Program-made: the position numbers and the translations under genes | The notes under the pieces: model-generated | Database searches by the model: none | Seen by the model: only the letters and a program-made list of their open reading frames with translations | What the model was told of the DNA's origin: nothing | Source of the DNA: H17-190 sp034435615 | Lineage (GTDB): Bacteria > Chloroflexota > Dehalococcoidia > SM23-28-2 > HRBIN24 | Reading direction: 5' to 3' | Assembly (NCBI GenBank): GCA_034435615.1 | Contig: DAOTWZ010000030.1 | Coordinates: 1 to 14,655 of the forward strand | DNA length: 14,655 nt | In this document: one piece after another, positions 4,966 through 13,297 of the stretch | How positions within the stretch are numbered: the first letter of the stretch is position 1 | Layout of the letters: every line of letters starts with the position of its first letter

Positions 4966-7341
4966 ATGGGGTTACTGCGCACCTTGAAGAGGCTGGTCCT
5001 CATGGGAGCGGCCGCCGCCGTCGTCGCCTCCGGCGTCAGGTACTATCGGGCACGCAACAGCCGCCTCGCCCTGCGTCGGCGTCAGCGCCTGCCGGGGCTG
5101 CGCGACCGGGCTGAGGTATTGCGGGACCGCTGGGGAGTCCCTCATATCTACGCCCAGGGCCTCTGGGACCTCTTCTTCCTCAACGGCTACGTCCAGGCCC
5201 AGGACCGGCTGTGGCAGATGGACTTCCACCGCCGCCTGGCCAGCGGCACCCTGGCCGAGGTGCTGGGCCCCGGCGCCCTCTCTCTGGACCGCCTCAGCCG
5301 CCGGCTGGGCTTCCCCCGCGTCTCGCAGGAGGACTGGGCGCGCCTGGAGGGGGAGGAGCGAGAGGCGCTGGAGGCCTTCGCCGCCGGCGTCAACGCCTAT
5401 CTGGGGCGAGGGTATCTGCCGCTGGAGTTCCGTATACTGCGCTACCGGCCCCAGCCCTGGCGCCCCGAGGACAGCCTGGCCATAGCCCGGTTCATGGCCT
5501 GGGGCTTCTCCGGCAACTGGGACATGGAGATCCTCCGCTCCTGGACCGTCCAGCGCTTCGGGCCGGAGACGATGGCGGAGCTGGAGCCGGGCTATCCCCA
5601 GGGAAAGCCCCTGGTGGTGCCTCCCGGGGCCGAGGCCCGCGGCCCCGGCCCTGACCTGCTGGAGGACTACCGTCAGGCCGCCGCCCCTGCCGTGGGGCCG
5701 GGCCTCAGCAACAACTGGGCCGTGTCCGGCGCCAAGTCCGTCAGTGGTCGCCCCCTCCTGGCCAACGACCCCCACCTGGTGTTGGGGCTCCCCTCCCTCT
5801 GGTACGAGGTGCACCTGGAGGGGCCGGGCCTGCGGGTGGCCGGCGTGGGGATGGCGGGCGTGCCCGGCATCATCATAGGCCACAACCAGCGCATCGCCTG
5901 GGGCGTCACGGCGGCCATGGTGGACCAGGATGACCTCTACGTGGAGCGGCTCGATCCCCAGGACCCCGCCCGCTACGAGTACCAGGGCCGTTGGGAGGAG
6001 GCCCAGGTGCTGCGGGAGGAGTTCCGCGTCAGGGGCCAGGCCGAGCCGGTGGTGGAGGAGGTGGTGGTGACCCGTCACGGGCCCATGATAGGCCCCTGCA
6101 TCCCGGGTGAGCAGCGTCCCCTGGCCCTGCGTACCGTCGCCCGCGAGCCGGCCAACCTGCCCAGGGCGCTCCTCGGGTTGATGCGGGCCCGCAACTGGCA
6201 GGAGTTCCGGGAGGCCCTCGCCCACTGGGCCACCTCTCCCCTCAACTTCCTGTATGCCGATGTGGACGGCAACATCGGCTACCAACTGGCCGGGTGGATC
6301 CCGCGACGGGCGCAGGGGCATGGCGTTGTCCCTGTGCCTGGCTGGACCGGCGAGTACGAATGGCAGGGCTTCGTCCCCTTCGACGAGCTGCCCTCCGTCT
6401 TCAACCCGCCTACCAACTGGCTGGCCACGGCCAACAACAAGATCGTGGACGACGACTATCCCCACTTCCTGAGCGCCCAGTACGTGGACAGCCCCCGCAT
6501 GGAGCGCATCGTCCAGCTCCTGACCGCCAAGGAGAAGTTATCCATCGACGACTTCCGGGCGATGCAGCAGGACGTCTACTCCATCCCCGGACGGGAGCTG
6601 GCCCGTCACATCCTCTCCCTCCCGCCGAAGGACATCTGGCGGCAGCGGGCCCACTCCTTCCTCCGCGTCTGGGACGGCAACCTGGCGGCGGACAGCGTCG
6701 CCGCCACCATCGTGGAGGCCTTCTTCAGCCACCTGGTGCGGCGGGCCTTGGAGGAGAAGGTGGGGGCCTGGGCCGAGTTTTTCCTGGGCCGCAGCGTGCA
6801 CCCCCTGCGCGTGGGCGGCCTCTTCTTCGTCGACGCCGCCTCCTGGCTCCTGCGCAAGATGGAGACGCGGCCGGACTGGTTCCAGGGGAAAGGGTGGCGG
6901 GAGGCCATGGAGGAGGCCCTGGACGGCGCCCTGTCCGAGCTGCGCCGCCTCCTGGGAGACGATATGTCCCGCTGGCAGTGGGGGCGTCTCCACCGCCTGA
7001 CCCTAGTCCACCCGCTGGGTCAGGTGAAGGCGCTGGCTCCCCTCTTCAACCGCGGCCCCATCCCCCTGGGCGGCGACGCCAACACGGTGAGTCAGGCTGC
7101 CTTCGTCCCCCACCGGGGATACGGCGTCACTACCTTCGCCGTCTCCTGGCGCCAGATCATAGACCTGTCCGATTTCAACCGCAGCCTGGCCGTCCTCCCG
7201 GGCGGCCAGTCCGGCAGTCCCCTGAGTCGCCACTACAGCGACCAGGTGCGCCCCTGGGCCAGCGGGGAGTACCACCCCATGCTCTGGGACAGGCAGCAGG
7301 TGGAACAGCACCTGGAGTCGAGGCTAGTCCTGGAGCCCTAG
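4966..7341 (+). CDS. Penicillin acylase / acyl-homoserine-lactone acylase-family Ntn hydrolase, membrane-anchored or exported
   Basis: A 791-residue precursor of the S45 penicillin-amidase family, which cuts itself into alpha and beta chains and hydrolyses amide bonds. Residues about 5-25 are a basic start plus a hydrophobic Ala/Val stretch, a signal peptide or signal anchor. The alpha region has DRWGVPHIYAQG (54-65) and NGYVQAQDRLWQMDFHRR (73-90). The likely beta-chain N-terminus is Ser248 in SNNWAVSG. His270 in NDPHL is beta-position 23, as in AHL acylases. Asn490/491 (TANN) supply the oxyanion hole. The C-terminus has LGGDANTVSQA, IDLSDFNRS and PGGQSGSPLSRHYSDQ, all family hallmarks. The residue before Ser248 is Leu, whereas Gly is usual. 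ATG 4966 follows AAAGGTGA. The gene is divergent from guaA and 42 nt before pgk. The substrate (AHL, other N-acyl amide, beta-lactam side chain) cannot be told from sequence. Confidence 0.93.
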   Translation: MGLLRTLKRLVLMGAAAAVVASGVRYYRARNSRLALRRRQRLPGLRDRAEVLRDRWGVPHIYAQGLWDLFFLNGYVQAQDRLWQMDFHRRLASGTLAEVLGPGALSLDRLSRRLGFPRVSQEDWARLEGEEREALEAFAAGVNAYLGRGYLPLEFRILRYRPQPWRPEDSLAIARFMAWGFSGNWDMEILRSWTVQRFGPETMAELEPGYPQGKPLVVPPGAEARGPGPDLLEDYRQAAAPAVGPGLSNNWAVSGAKSVSGRPLLANDPHLVLGLPSLWYEVHLEGPGLRVAGVGMAGVPGIIIGHNQRIAWGVTAAMVDQDDLYVERLDPQDPARYEYQGRWEEAQVLREEFRVRGQAEPVVEEVVVTRHGPMIGPCIPGEQRPLALRTVAREPANLPRALLGLMRARNWQEFREALAHWATSPLNFLYADVDGNIGYQLAGWIPRRAQGHGVVPVPGWTGEYEWQGFVPFDELPSVFNPPTNWLATANNKIVDDDYPHFLSAQYVDSPRMERIVQLLTAKEKLSIDDFRAMQQDVYSIPGRELARHILSLPPKDIWRQRAHSFLRVWDGNLAADSVAATIVEAFFSHLVRRALEEKVGAWAEFFLGRSVHPLRVGGLFFVDAASWLLRKMETRPDWFQGKGWREAMEEALDGALSELRRLLGDDMSRWQWGRLHRLTLVHPLGQVKALAPLFNRGPIPLGGDANTVSQAAFVPHRGYGVTTFAVSWRQIIDLSDFNRSLAVLPGGQSGSPLSRHYSDQVRPWASGEYHPMLWDRQQVEQHLESRLVLEP

Positions 7342-7383
7342 GGGCATACATCGCTCGCTATCCATTACGGAGGTGAGGCTAGC

Positions 7384-8571
7384 ATGCCCAAGAAGACGGT
7401 TCGAGACGTTGACGCGCGGGGCAAGCGCGTCCTCCTCCGCGCCGACCTGAACGTCCCCCTGGACCCCGCCAGCGGCGAAGTCCTGGACGACACTCGCATC
7501 CGCGCCGTCCTCCCCACCATCCGTTACCTGCAGGAGCGGGAGGCCCGCATCGTCCTCTGCTCCCACCTGGGGCGTCCCAAGGGACGCGACCCCTCCCTCA
7601 GCCTGCGGCCGGTGGCCCGCCGCCTCTCCCAGCTCCTGGGACGCGACGTCCCTATGACCGACTGCTGCACGGGGCCGGAGGTGCAACGAGCGGCCTTCTC
7701 CCTGGGCCCGGGCGAGATCCTCCTGCTGGAGAACCTCCGCTACCACCCCGAGGAGGAGGACAACGACCCGGAGTACGCCAAGGCCCTGGCCTCCCTGGCC
7801 GAACTCTACGTGAACGACGCCTTCGGCGCCGCCCACCGCGCCCATGCCTCCACCGCCGGCGTCGCCCAGTACCTGCCGGCGGTGGCCGGCTTCCTCATGG
7901 AGAAGGAGATACGCTACCTCTCCATGGCCCTGCAGCCGGAGCGGCCCTTCGCCGCCGTCATCGGCGGGGCGAAGATCAGCAGCAAGATGGGCGTTCTCCA
8001 CAGCCTGCTGCAGCGGGCCGACAAGCTCCTCATCGGTGGCGGCATGGCCAACACCTTCCTGAAAGCGGAGGGCTTCGACGTAGGCGCCTCCCTGGTGGAG
8101 GACGACTACCTGGACGAGGCTCGCCGTATCATGGAAGAGGCGCGGCAGCGAGGCGTCCAGCTCCTCCTCCCCACCGACGTCATCGTGGCAGAGAAGGTGT
8201 CCCCGGACGCCCAGGCCCGCCGGGTGTCGGTCAAGGAGGTGCCACCGGGCTGGGCCATCGTGGACGTGGGGGAGACGACGCTGGACGTCTTCGCCCGCGC
8301 CCTGCAGGACTGCCGCACCGTGGTCTGGAACGGGCCCATGGGCGTCATGGAGCTGGAGCCCTTCGCCCACGGCTCCCGCCGCCTGGCTGGCGTCATAGCC
8401 GGGCTGCGGGACGCCGTTACCATCGTGGGCGGCGGCGAGACGGCGGCCGTGGTGGAGCAACTGGGGCTGGCCTCCCGCTTCACCCATGTCTCCACCGGCG
8501 GCGGCGCCAGTCTGGAGTTCCTGGAAGGGCGCGAGCTACCCGGTGTGGCCGCTCTGGAGGACGCGGACTGA
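7384..8571 (+). CDS. pgk: Phosphoglycerate kinase
   Basis: Reversible transfer of phosphate from 1,3-bisphosphoglycerate to ADP in glycolysis/gluconeogenesis, in the cytosol. The 395 residues are normal. The N-domain substrate site shows LLRADLNVPL (17-26), DDTRIR with Arg38, SHLGRPKG (60-67), NLRYHPEEE (117-125) and AHRAHAST (150-157). The C-domain nucleotide site shows GGAKISSKMGVL (194-205), GGGMANTFL (218-226), VWNGPMGVMELE (314-325) and STGGGASLEFLEG (370-382). The loop usually written GGGDT/GGGDS reads GGGETAAV (349-356), a conservative Asp to Glu change at 352. ATG 7384 is preceded by GGAGGTGA with 9 nt spacing after GGAGGT. It leads a pgk-apgM-tpiA glycolytic cluster. No own promoter is evident in the 42 nt before it, so readthrough from the acylase gene or an internal promoter is needed. 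Confidence 0.97.
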   Translation: MPKKTVRDVDARGKRVLLRADLNVPLDPASGEVLDDTRIRAVLPTIRYLQEREARIVLCSHLGRPKGRDPSLSLRPVARRLSQLLGRDVPMTDCCTGPEVQRAAFSLGPGEILLLENLRYHPEEEDNDPEYAKALASLAELYVNDAFGAAHRAHASTAGVAQYLPAVAGFLMEKEIRYLSMALQPERPFAAVIGGAKISSKMGVLHSLLQRADKLLIGGGMANTFLKAEGFDVGASLVEDDYLDEARRIMEEARQRGVQLLLPTDVIVAEKVSPDAQARRVSVKEVPPGWAIVDVGETTLDVFARALQDCRTVVWNGPMGVMELEPFAHGSRRLAGVIAGLRDAVTIVGGGETAAVVEQLGLASRFTHVSTGGGASLEFLEGRELPGVAALEDAD

Positions 8572-8613
8572 GATGCTGCGCCCTTGCCCCTGGCCCTCGC
8601 AATCCTGGAAGAT

Positions 8614-8617
8614 AGGA
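8614..8617 (+). promoter_or_regulatory. Ribosome binding site favouring the ATG start of apgM
   Basis: AGGA stands 7 nt before ATG 8625 but only 1 nt before the in-frame TTG at 8619. This spacing supports the ATG as the apgM start. Confidence 0.5.
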
Positions 8618-8624
8618 CTTGGCC

Positions 8625-9827
<1,203 letters not shown>

Positions 9828-9884
9828 CGCCCCCGGAGGCACTGGCAATAACCTCACCCTAGACCGTACATGGAGCGTGGACAG

Positions 9885-10655
9885 ATGCAGCGCACCCCTG
9901 TCATAGCCGGCAATTGGAAGTGCCATCTGCGCCTGGAGAGCGCCCGCCAGCTCGCCCAGGCGCTGCGGGAGGCCCTGGACGGCCTGGACGGCGTGGAGCG
10001 GGTGGTCTGCCCCGTCTTCGTCCACATACCAGCGGTGGCCGAGGCGCTGCGGGGCTCCCCCGTCCACGTGGGCGCCCAGGACGTCCACTGGCAGGACGAT
10101 GTGGCCGCCACCGGCGAGGTAGGGCCGGCCATGCTGGCGGAGCTGGTAGAATACGTCATCATAGGTCACTCGGAGCGACGCCGCATCTTCGGCGAGACGG
10201 ACGAGATGGTGAACCGCAAGGTGAAGGCGGCCCTGGCGGCCGGCCTCCGCCCCATCCTCTGCATCGGCGAGACGCTGGAGGAGCGTCAGGAGGGACGTAC
10301 CGAGGAGGTGTTGCTCCGTCAGGTTCGGGCGGGCCTGACGGAGGTGGAGCTGCCGGACGGCTTCATCATTGCCTACGAGCCGGTGTGGGCCATCGGCACG
10401 GGGGTGGCCGCCTCCGGCCCCCAGGCCAACGAGGCTATCGGTTTCGTGCGGGAGGAGGTAGCCCGTCTCTTCGGTCGGGAGCGGGCGGGGACGCTGCGCC
10501 TCCTCTACGGCGGCAGCGTCGACCCGGCCAACATCGGCGAGTTCATGGCCCAGACGGAGATAGATGGTGCCCTGGTGGGCGGGGCCAGCCTGCGGGCCGA
10601 CGCCTTCGTCCAGATCGTCCAGGCGGCAGCCCAGGCCCGGCCCGGCGGGAGGTGA
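9885..10655 (+). CDS. tpiA: Triosephosphate isomerase
   Basis: Interconverts dihydroxyacetone phosphate and glyceraldehyde 3-phosphate. It is a TIM barrel of 256 residues, standard for bacteria. The catalytic set is complete: Asn10 and Lys12 in AGNWKCH, His95 in IIGHSERR (92-99), and Glu165 in AYEPVWAIGTG (163-173), which includes the loop-6 lid. The phosphate-binding LYGGSVDPAN (207-216) and GALVGGASL (228-236) are also present. NWKCH replaces the commoner NWKMN at a non-catalytic position. ATG 9885 is preferred over ATG 9870 because the family begins a few residues before the GNWK strand and GGAG precedes it at 9872-9875, while 9870 has no ribosome binding site. It is the third glycolytic gene in a row. 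Its stop lies 7 nt before the next start, so it leads directly into the small-gene/miaA/dap cluster. Confidence 0.97.
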   Translation: MQRTPVIAGNWKCHLRLESARQLAQALREALDGLDGVERVVCPVFVHIPAVAEALRGSPVHVGAQDVHWQDDVAATGEVGPAMLAELVEYVIIGHSERRRIFGETDEMVNRKVKAALAAGLRPILCIGETLEERQEGRTEEVLLRQVRAGLTEVELPDGFIIAYEPVWAIGTGVAASGPQANEAIGFVREEVARLFGRERAGTLRLLYGGSVDPANIGEFMAQTEIDGALVGGASLRADAFVQIVQAAAQARPGGR

Positions 10656-10662
10656 GGCGGAG

Positions 10663-11034
10663 ATGCCCCAGGAAGCGATGCTGGAGTCCCTGCGAAAGAG
10701 CAGGGAAATTAACATAACCGTTAAGGGCCGTCGCAGTGGCCGCGACATATCGCTCCCCGTGTGGTTCGTCCTGGACGAGGAGCGCCCCAGCCTCTGGCTG
10801 TTGCCCATACACGGCTCTCGCAGCCCGTGGTTCCGCAACCTGGAGGCCAGCCCCGTCCTGCGGGTGGAGGTGGGAGGCCACGCTGTCAGCACGCCGGTGA
10901 ACCTCCAGCGGGACCCCGCGGTGGTGCAGCAGGTGATCGAGCGGTTCAAGGAGCGCTACACGGCTCGCGAGTTCGAGAAGTACTATCATGGCGTGGACGT
11001 GGCCATAGAGGTGCCCCTGGCCGATGGCAGCTAG
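10663..11034 (+). CDS. FDOR/DUF385-like split beta-barrel protein (F420- or flavin-binding family)
   Basis: A protein of 123 residues resembling the deazaflavin-dependent nitroreductase / pyridoxamine-oxidase-like split-barrel superfamily. Visible family features are VKGRRSGRDISLPVWFVLD (20-38), a strand pattern with the short GRRSGR turn; LWLLPIHGSRSPWFRNLEASP (44-64), matching the family's W-x-x-N-L-x-A-x-P element; and LRVEVGGHAVSTPV (66-79). The C-terminal helix (84-108) is charged. Family members reduce unsaturated or nitro substrates with F420H2 or bind flavin or heme; cofactor and substrate here are not determinable. ATG 10663 follows GGAGGT (10648-10653) that overlaps the tpiA stop, and a longer upstream extension would only run back through tpiA in another frame. 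It overlaps miaA by 11 nt, implying coupled expression. Confidence 0.75.
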   Translation: MPQEAMLESLRKSREINITVKGRRSGRDISLPVWFVLDEERPSLWLLPIHGSRSPWFRNLEASPVLRVEVGGHAVSTPVNLQRDPAVVQQVIERFKERYTAREFEKYYHGVDVAIEVPLADGS

Positions 11035-12007
11035 GCGAGACACAGCGGAACGGCCCCTGGTGGCCATCGTCGGCGCCACCGCCACCGGCAAGACCCAGCT
11101 GGCGGTGGCCCTGGGCCAGCGCTTCGCCGGGGAGGTCATCAACGCCGACTCCCGTCAGGTCTACCGCTACATGGACATCGGCACCGCCAAGCCCACGGCC
11201 GAGGAGCGGTCCGCTGTACCCCATCACCTGGTGGACATCGTCAGCCCGGACCAGACCTTCAGCCTGGCGGGGTGGCTGTCGCTGGCGCGGGCCGCTCTGG
11301 AGGACGTGTGGGCACGCGGCCGCCTTCCCCTCCTGGTAGGGGGGACGGGCCAGTACGTATGGGCCCTGCTGGAGGGATGGACCGTCCCCCGCGTCCCGCC
11401 CCAGCCGGAGCTGCGTCGCCAGCTCCTGGAGCGGGCCGCCCGGGAAGGGGGCCACGTCCTCTTCCAGGAGCTGCAGGCCCGCGACCCGGAGGCCGCCCGC
11501 TTCATAGACCCTCGCAACCTGCGGCGGGTGGTGCGCGCCCTGGAGGTGCTCTACATCACCGGCGAGCCTTTCTCCCGGGCGCGGCGCAAGGAGCCGCCCC
11601 CCTTCCGCGCCCTCGTCCTGGGGCTCTGGCTCCCCCGGGACGAGCTCTACCACAGCATCGACGAGCGGGTGGAGCGCATGGTCCGGGAGGGGCTGGTGGA
11701 GGAGGTGCGCCGGCTGCTGGCGATGGGCTACGGCCGTCACCTGCCCGCCATGTCGGGCATCGGCTACAGAGAGGTGGCCCAGTACCTGGCGGGGGAGATG
11801 GACCTAGCCACCGCCGTGGCACGCATCAAGACGGAGACCCACCGCCTGGTGCGCCACCAGGAGGACTGGTTCCGCCGGGACGACCGTCGCATCCGCTGGC
11901 TACGGGCTGACGTTCCCGACCTGATAGACGAGGCGGCCTGGCTCCTGAGGACGGAGCTGGGGCTCCAGGAGTGGGCGCCCGTCAGGGGGCCCACGGGGCA
12001 GGGGTGA
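11024..12007 (+). CDS. miaA: MiaA, tRNA dimethylallyltransferase
   Basis: Adds a dimethylallyl group to the N6 of adenosine-37 of tRNAs reading codons that start with U. The protein has 327 residues. The P-loop GATATGKT is at 17-24. The catalytic region INADSRQVYRYMDIGTAKP spans 39-57 with Asp42, followed by PHHLVDI (66-72). GGTGQYVWALLEG (106-118) corresponds to the usual GGTGLY..ALL motif with Gln in place of Leu. RNLRRVVRALEV (164-175), SGIGYREVAQYL (244-255) and THRLVRHQEDWFRRD (272-286) are the tRNA-binding and C-terminal family motifs. ATG 11024 lies inside the end of the split-barrel gene (11-nt overlap, different frame), so translation is probably coupled; no clear ribosome binding site is seen. 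It ends 6 nt before dapF. The partner methylthiotransferase MiaB is not in the window. Confidence 0.97.
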   Translation: MAARRDTAERPLVAIVGATATGKTQLAVALGQRFAGEVINADSRQVYRYMDIGTAKPTAEERSAVPHHLVDIVSPDQTFSLAGWLSLARAALEDVWARGRLPLLVGGTGQYVWALLEGWTVPRVPPQPELRRQLLERAAREGGHVLFQELQARDPEAARFIDPRNLRRVVRALEVLYITGEPFSRARRKEPPPFRALVLGLWLPRDELYHSIDERVERMVREGLVEEVRRLLAMGYGRHLPAMSGIGYREVAQYLAGEMDLATAVARIKTETHRLVRHQEDWFRRDDRRIRWLRADVPDLIDEAAWLLRTELGLQEWAPVRGPTGQG

Positions 12008-12013
12008 GAGGAC

Positions 12014-12880
12014 ATGCGTTTCGTCAAGATGCACGGCACCGGCAACGACTTCGTCCTGGTGGAGGCGCAGGGCGAGGAGCAGGACTGGCCGGCCCTGGCC
12101 CGCGCCGTCTGCGACCGCCACTTCGGCATCGGCGCCGATGGCCTTCTCCTGGCCCTCCCCTCGACGGTGGCCGATGTCCGCATGCGCATATTCAACCCGG
12201 ACGGCTCCGAGACGGAGATGTGCGGCAACGGCATCCGTTGCCTGGTGCGCTACGCCGTGGAGCGGGGCCTGGTGCGGCCGCGAGGCGACGGGACCACCGT
12301 GGAGACCCTGGCCGGCCTCCGTACCGTCCGCCTGGAGTGGCAGGACGGACGGATAGCCCGGGTGACGGTGGGGATGGGACGCCCCCGCTTCTATCCGGCC
12401 GAGGTGCCAGTGGCCCTGGAGGCGCCCGGCCCGGTGGTGGACCACCCCCTGGAGGTAGCCGGGCACCTCCTGCGTCTCACTTGCCTCTCCCTGGGCAACC
12501 CCCACGCTGTCCACTTCCTGGACACCCCGGTGGCCCGCTTCCCCCTAGCGCAGGTAGGGCCCCAGGTGGAGCGGCACCCCCTCTTCCCCAACCGCGTCAA
12601 CTTCGAGGTGGCGCGGCTCCTGGACCGCCGCCGCCTGGAGCTGCGGGTGTGGGAGAGGGGGGTGGGTGAGACCCTGGCCTGCGGCAGCGGCGCCACCGCC
12701 GCCGTCGTCGCCGCCCGGCTCCACGGCTGGGCCGACGAGGCCGTGGAGGTGGCGCTCCCCGGCGGCACCCTGGTCATCCGCTGGGACGGCGAGAGCGAGG
12801 CCCTCCTCTCCGGCCCCGCCGAGTTCGTCTTCGAGGGGACATGGCTGGGCGAGACCTTCCCCAGAGGCAGCGGCAACTGA
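12014..12880 (+). CDS. dapF: DapF, diaminopimelate epimerase
   Basis: Converts LL-diaminopimelate to meso-diaminopimelate for lysine and peptidoglycan, without a cofactor. The protein has 288 residues in two mirror-like domains. The general acid/base cysteines are both present: Cys70 in TEMCGNGIRC (67-76) and Cys223 in TLACGSGATAA (220-230). Other hallmarks are KMHGTGNDFV (5-14), FGIGADGLL (37-45), MRIFNPDGSE (57-66), LGNPHAVHF (160-168) and RVNFEVA (194-200). ATG 12014 has GAGAGGA only 1 nt upstream, unusually close, although GGGGTGAGAGG also offers earlier pairing. The miaA stop is 6 nt upstream, so coupling is likely. Together with dapL two genes downstream it forms consecutive steps of the diaminopimelate aminotransferase variant of lysine synthesis. 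Confidence 0.98.
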   Translation: MRFVKMHGTGNDFVLVEAQGEEQDWPALARAVCDRHFGIGADGLLLALPSTVADVRMRIFNPDGSETEMCGNGIRCLVRYAVERGLVRPRGDGTTVETLAGLRTVRLEWQDGRIARVTVGMGRPRFYPAEVPVALEAPGPVVDHPLEVAGHLLRLTCLSLGNPHAVHFLDTPVARFPLAQVGPQVERHPLFPNRVNFEVARLLDRRRLELRVWERGVGETLACGSGATAAVVAARLHGWADEAVEVALPGGTLVIRWDGESEALLSGPAEFVFEGTWLGETFPRGSGN

Positions 12881-12893
12881 AGGAGGTAGCCAT

Positions 12894-13280
12894 ATGGTCA
12901 AGATGATCGTCTGCCTGCGACGGCTGCCCCACCTCTCCCGGGAGGAGTTCCAGCGCTACTGGCGAGAGGTGCACGGGCCCCTGGTAGCCAAGCACGCCGA
13001 GGCCCTGCGCATGCGTCGCTACGTCCAGGCCCACACGGTGCCTGGCCCCCTGCTGGAGGCGCTGCAGCGACGCCGCGGCTTCGGCGAGCCCTTCGACGGC
13101 GTGGCCGAGGTCTGGTTCGACAGCCTGGAGGACATCTCCGCCCCCATGCAGACCCCGGAGGGGCGGGAGGCCATGCGCCAGATCATGGAGGACGAGAAGA
13201 ACTTCCTGGACGTGGCCCGCTCCGTCGCCATCATCACCGAGGAGCACTCCATCCTGGAGGGGACGGAGGCGGCCAAGTAG
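12894..13280 (+). CDS. EthD-domain (dimeric alpha-beta barrel) protein
   Basis: A small protein of 128 residues with the EthD-type ferredoxin-like fold. It opens with strand VKMIVCLRRLP (2-12), then the diagnostic helix LSREEFQRYWREVHGPLVAKHA (14-35) with the conserved HGP motif at 27-29. A second half carries FDGVAEVWFDSLED (67-80) and a last strand VAIITEEHSIL (111-121). EthD was named after a protein needed for ether (ETBE) degradation in Rhodococcus, but most family members are uncharacterised stress or catabolic accessory proteins. No such function is claimed here. ATG 12894 has a perfect AGGAGGT ribosome binding site 6 nt upstream, probably the strongest in the window, suggesting high expression. 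It lies 13 nt after dapF and 17 nt before dapL. Its position between two consecutive lysine enzymes is odd; a functional link is only an inference. Confidence 0.85.
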   Translation: MVKMIVCLRRLPHLSREEFQRYWREVHGPLVAKHAEALRMRRYVQAHTVPGPLLEALQRRRGFGEPFDGVAEVWFDSLEDISAPMQTPEGREAMRQIMEDEKNFLDVARSVAIITEEHSILEGTEAAK

Positions 13281-13282
13281 GC

Positions 13283-13289
13283 AGGAGGT
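13283..13289 (+). promoter_or_regulatory. Ribosome binding site deciding the dapL GTG start
   Basis: A perfect AGGAGGT stands 8 nt before GTG 13298. It lies just after the stop of the EthD-domain gene and supports GTG initiation of the aminotransferase. Confidence 0.75.
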
Positions 13290-13297
13290 CAGACGAG

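Noticed and set aside
10564..10662. Upstream extension of the split-barrel protein
   Set aside because: It runs through the end of tpiA in another frame with Pro/Gly/Ser/Arg-rich shadow composition, and a good ribosome binding site precedes ATG 10663.
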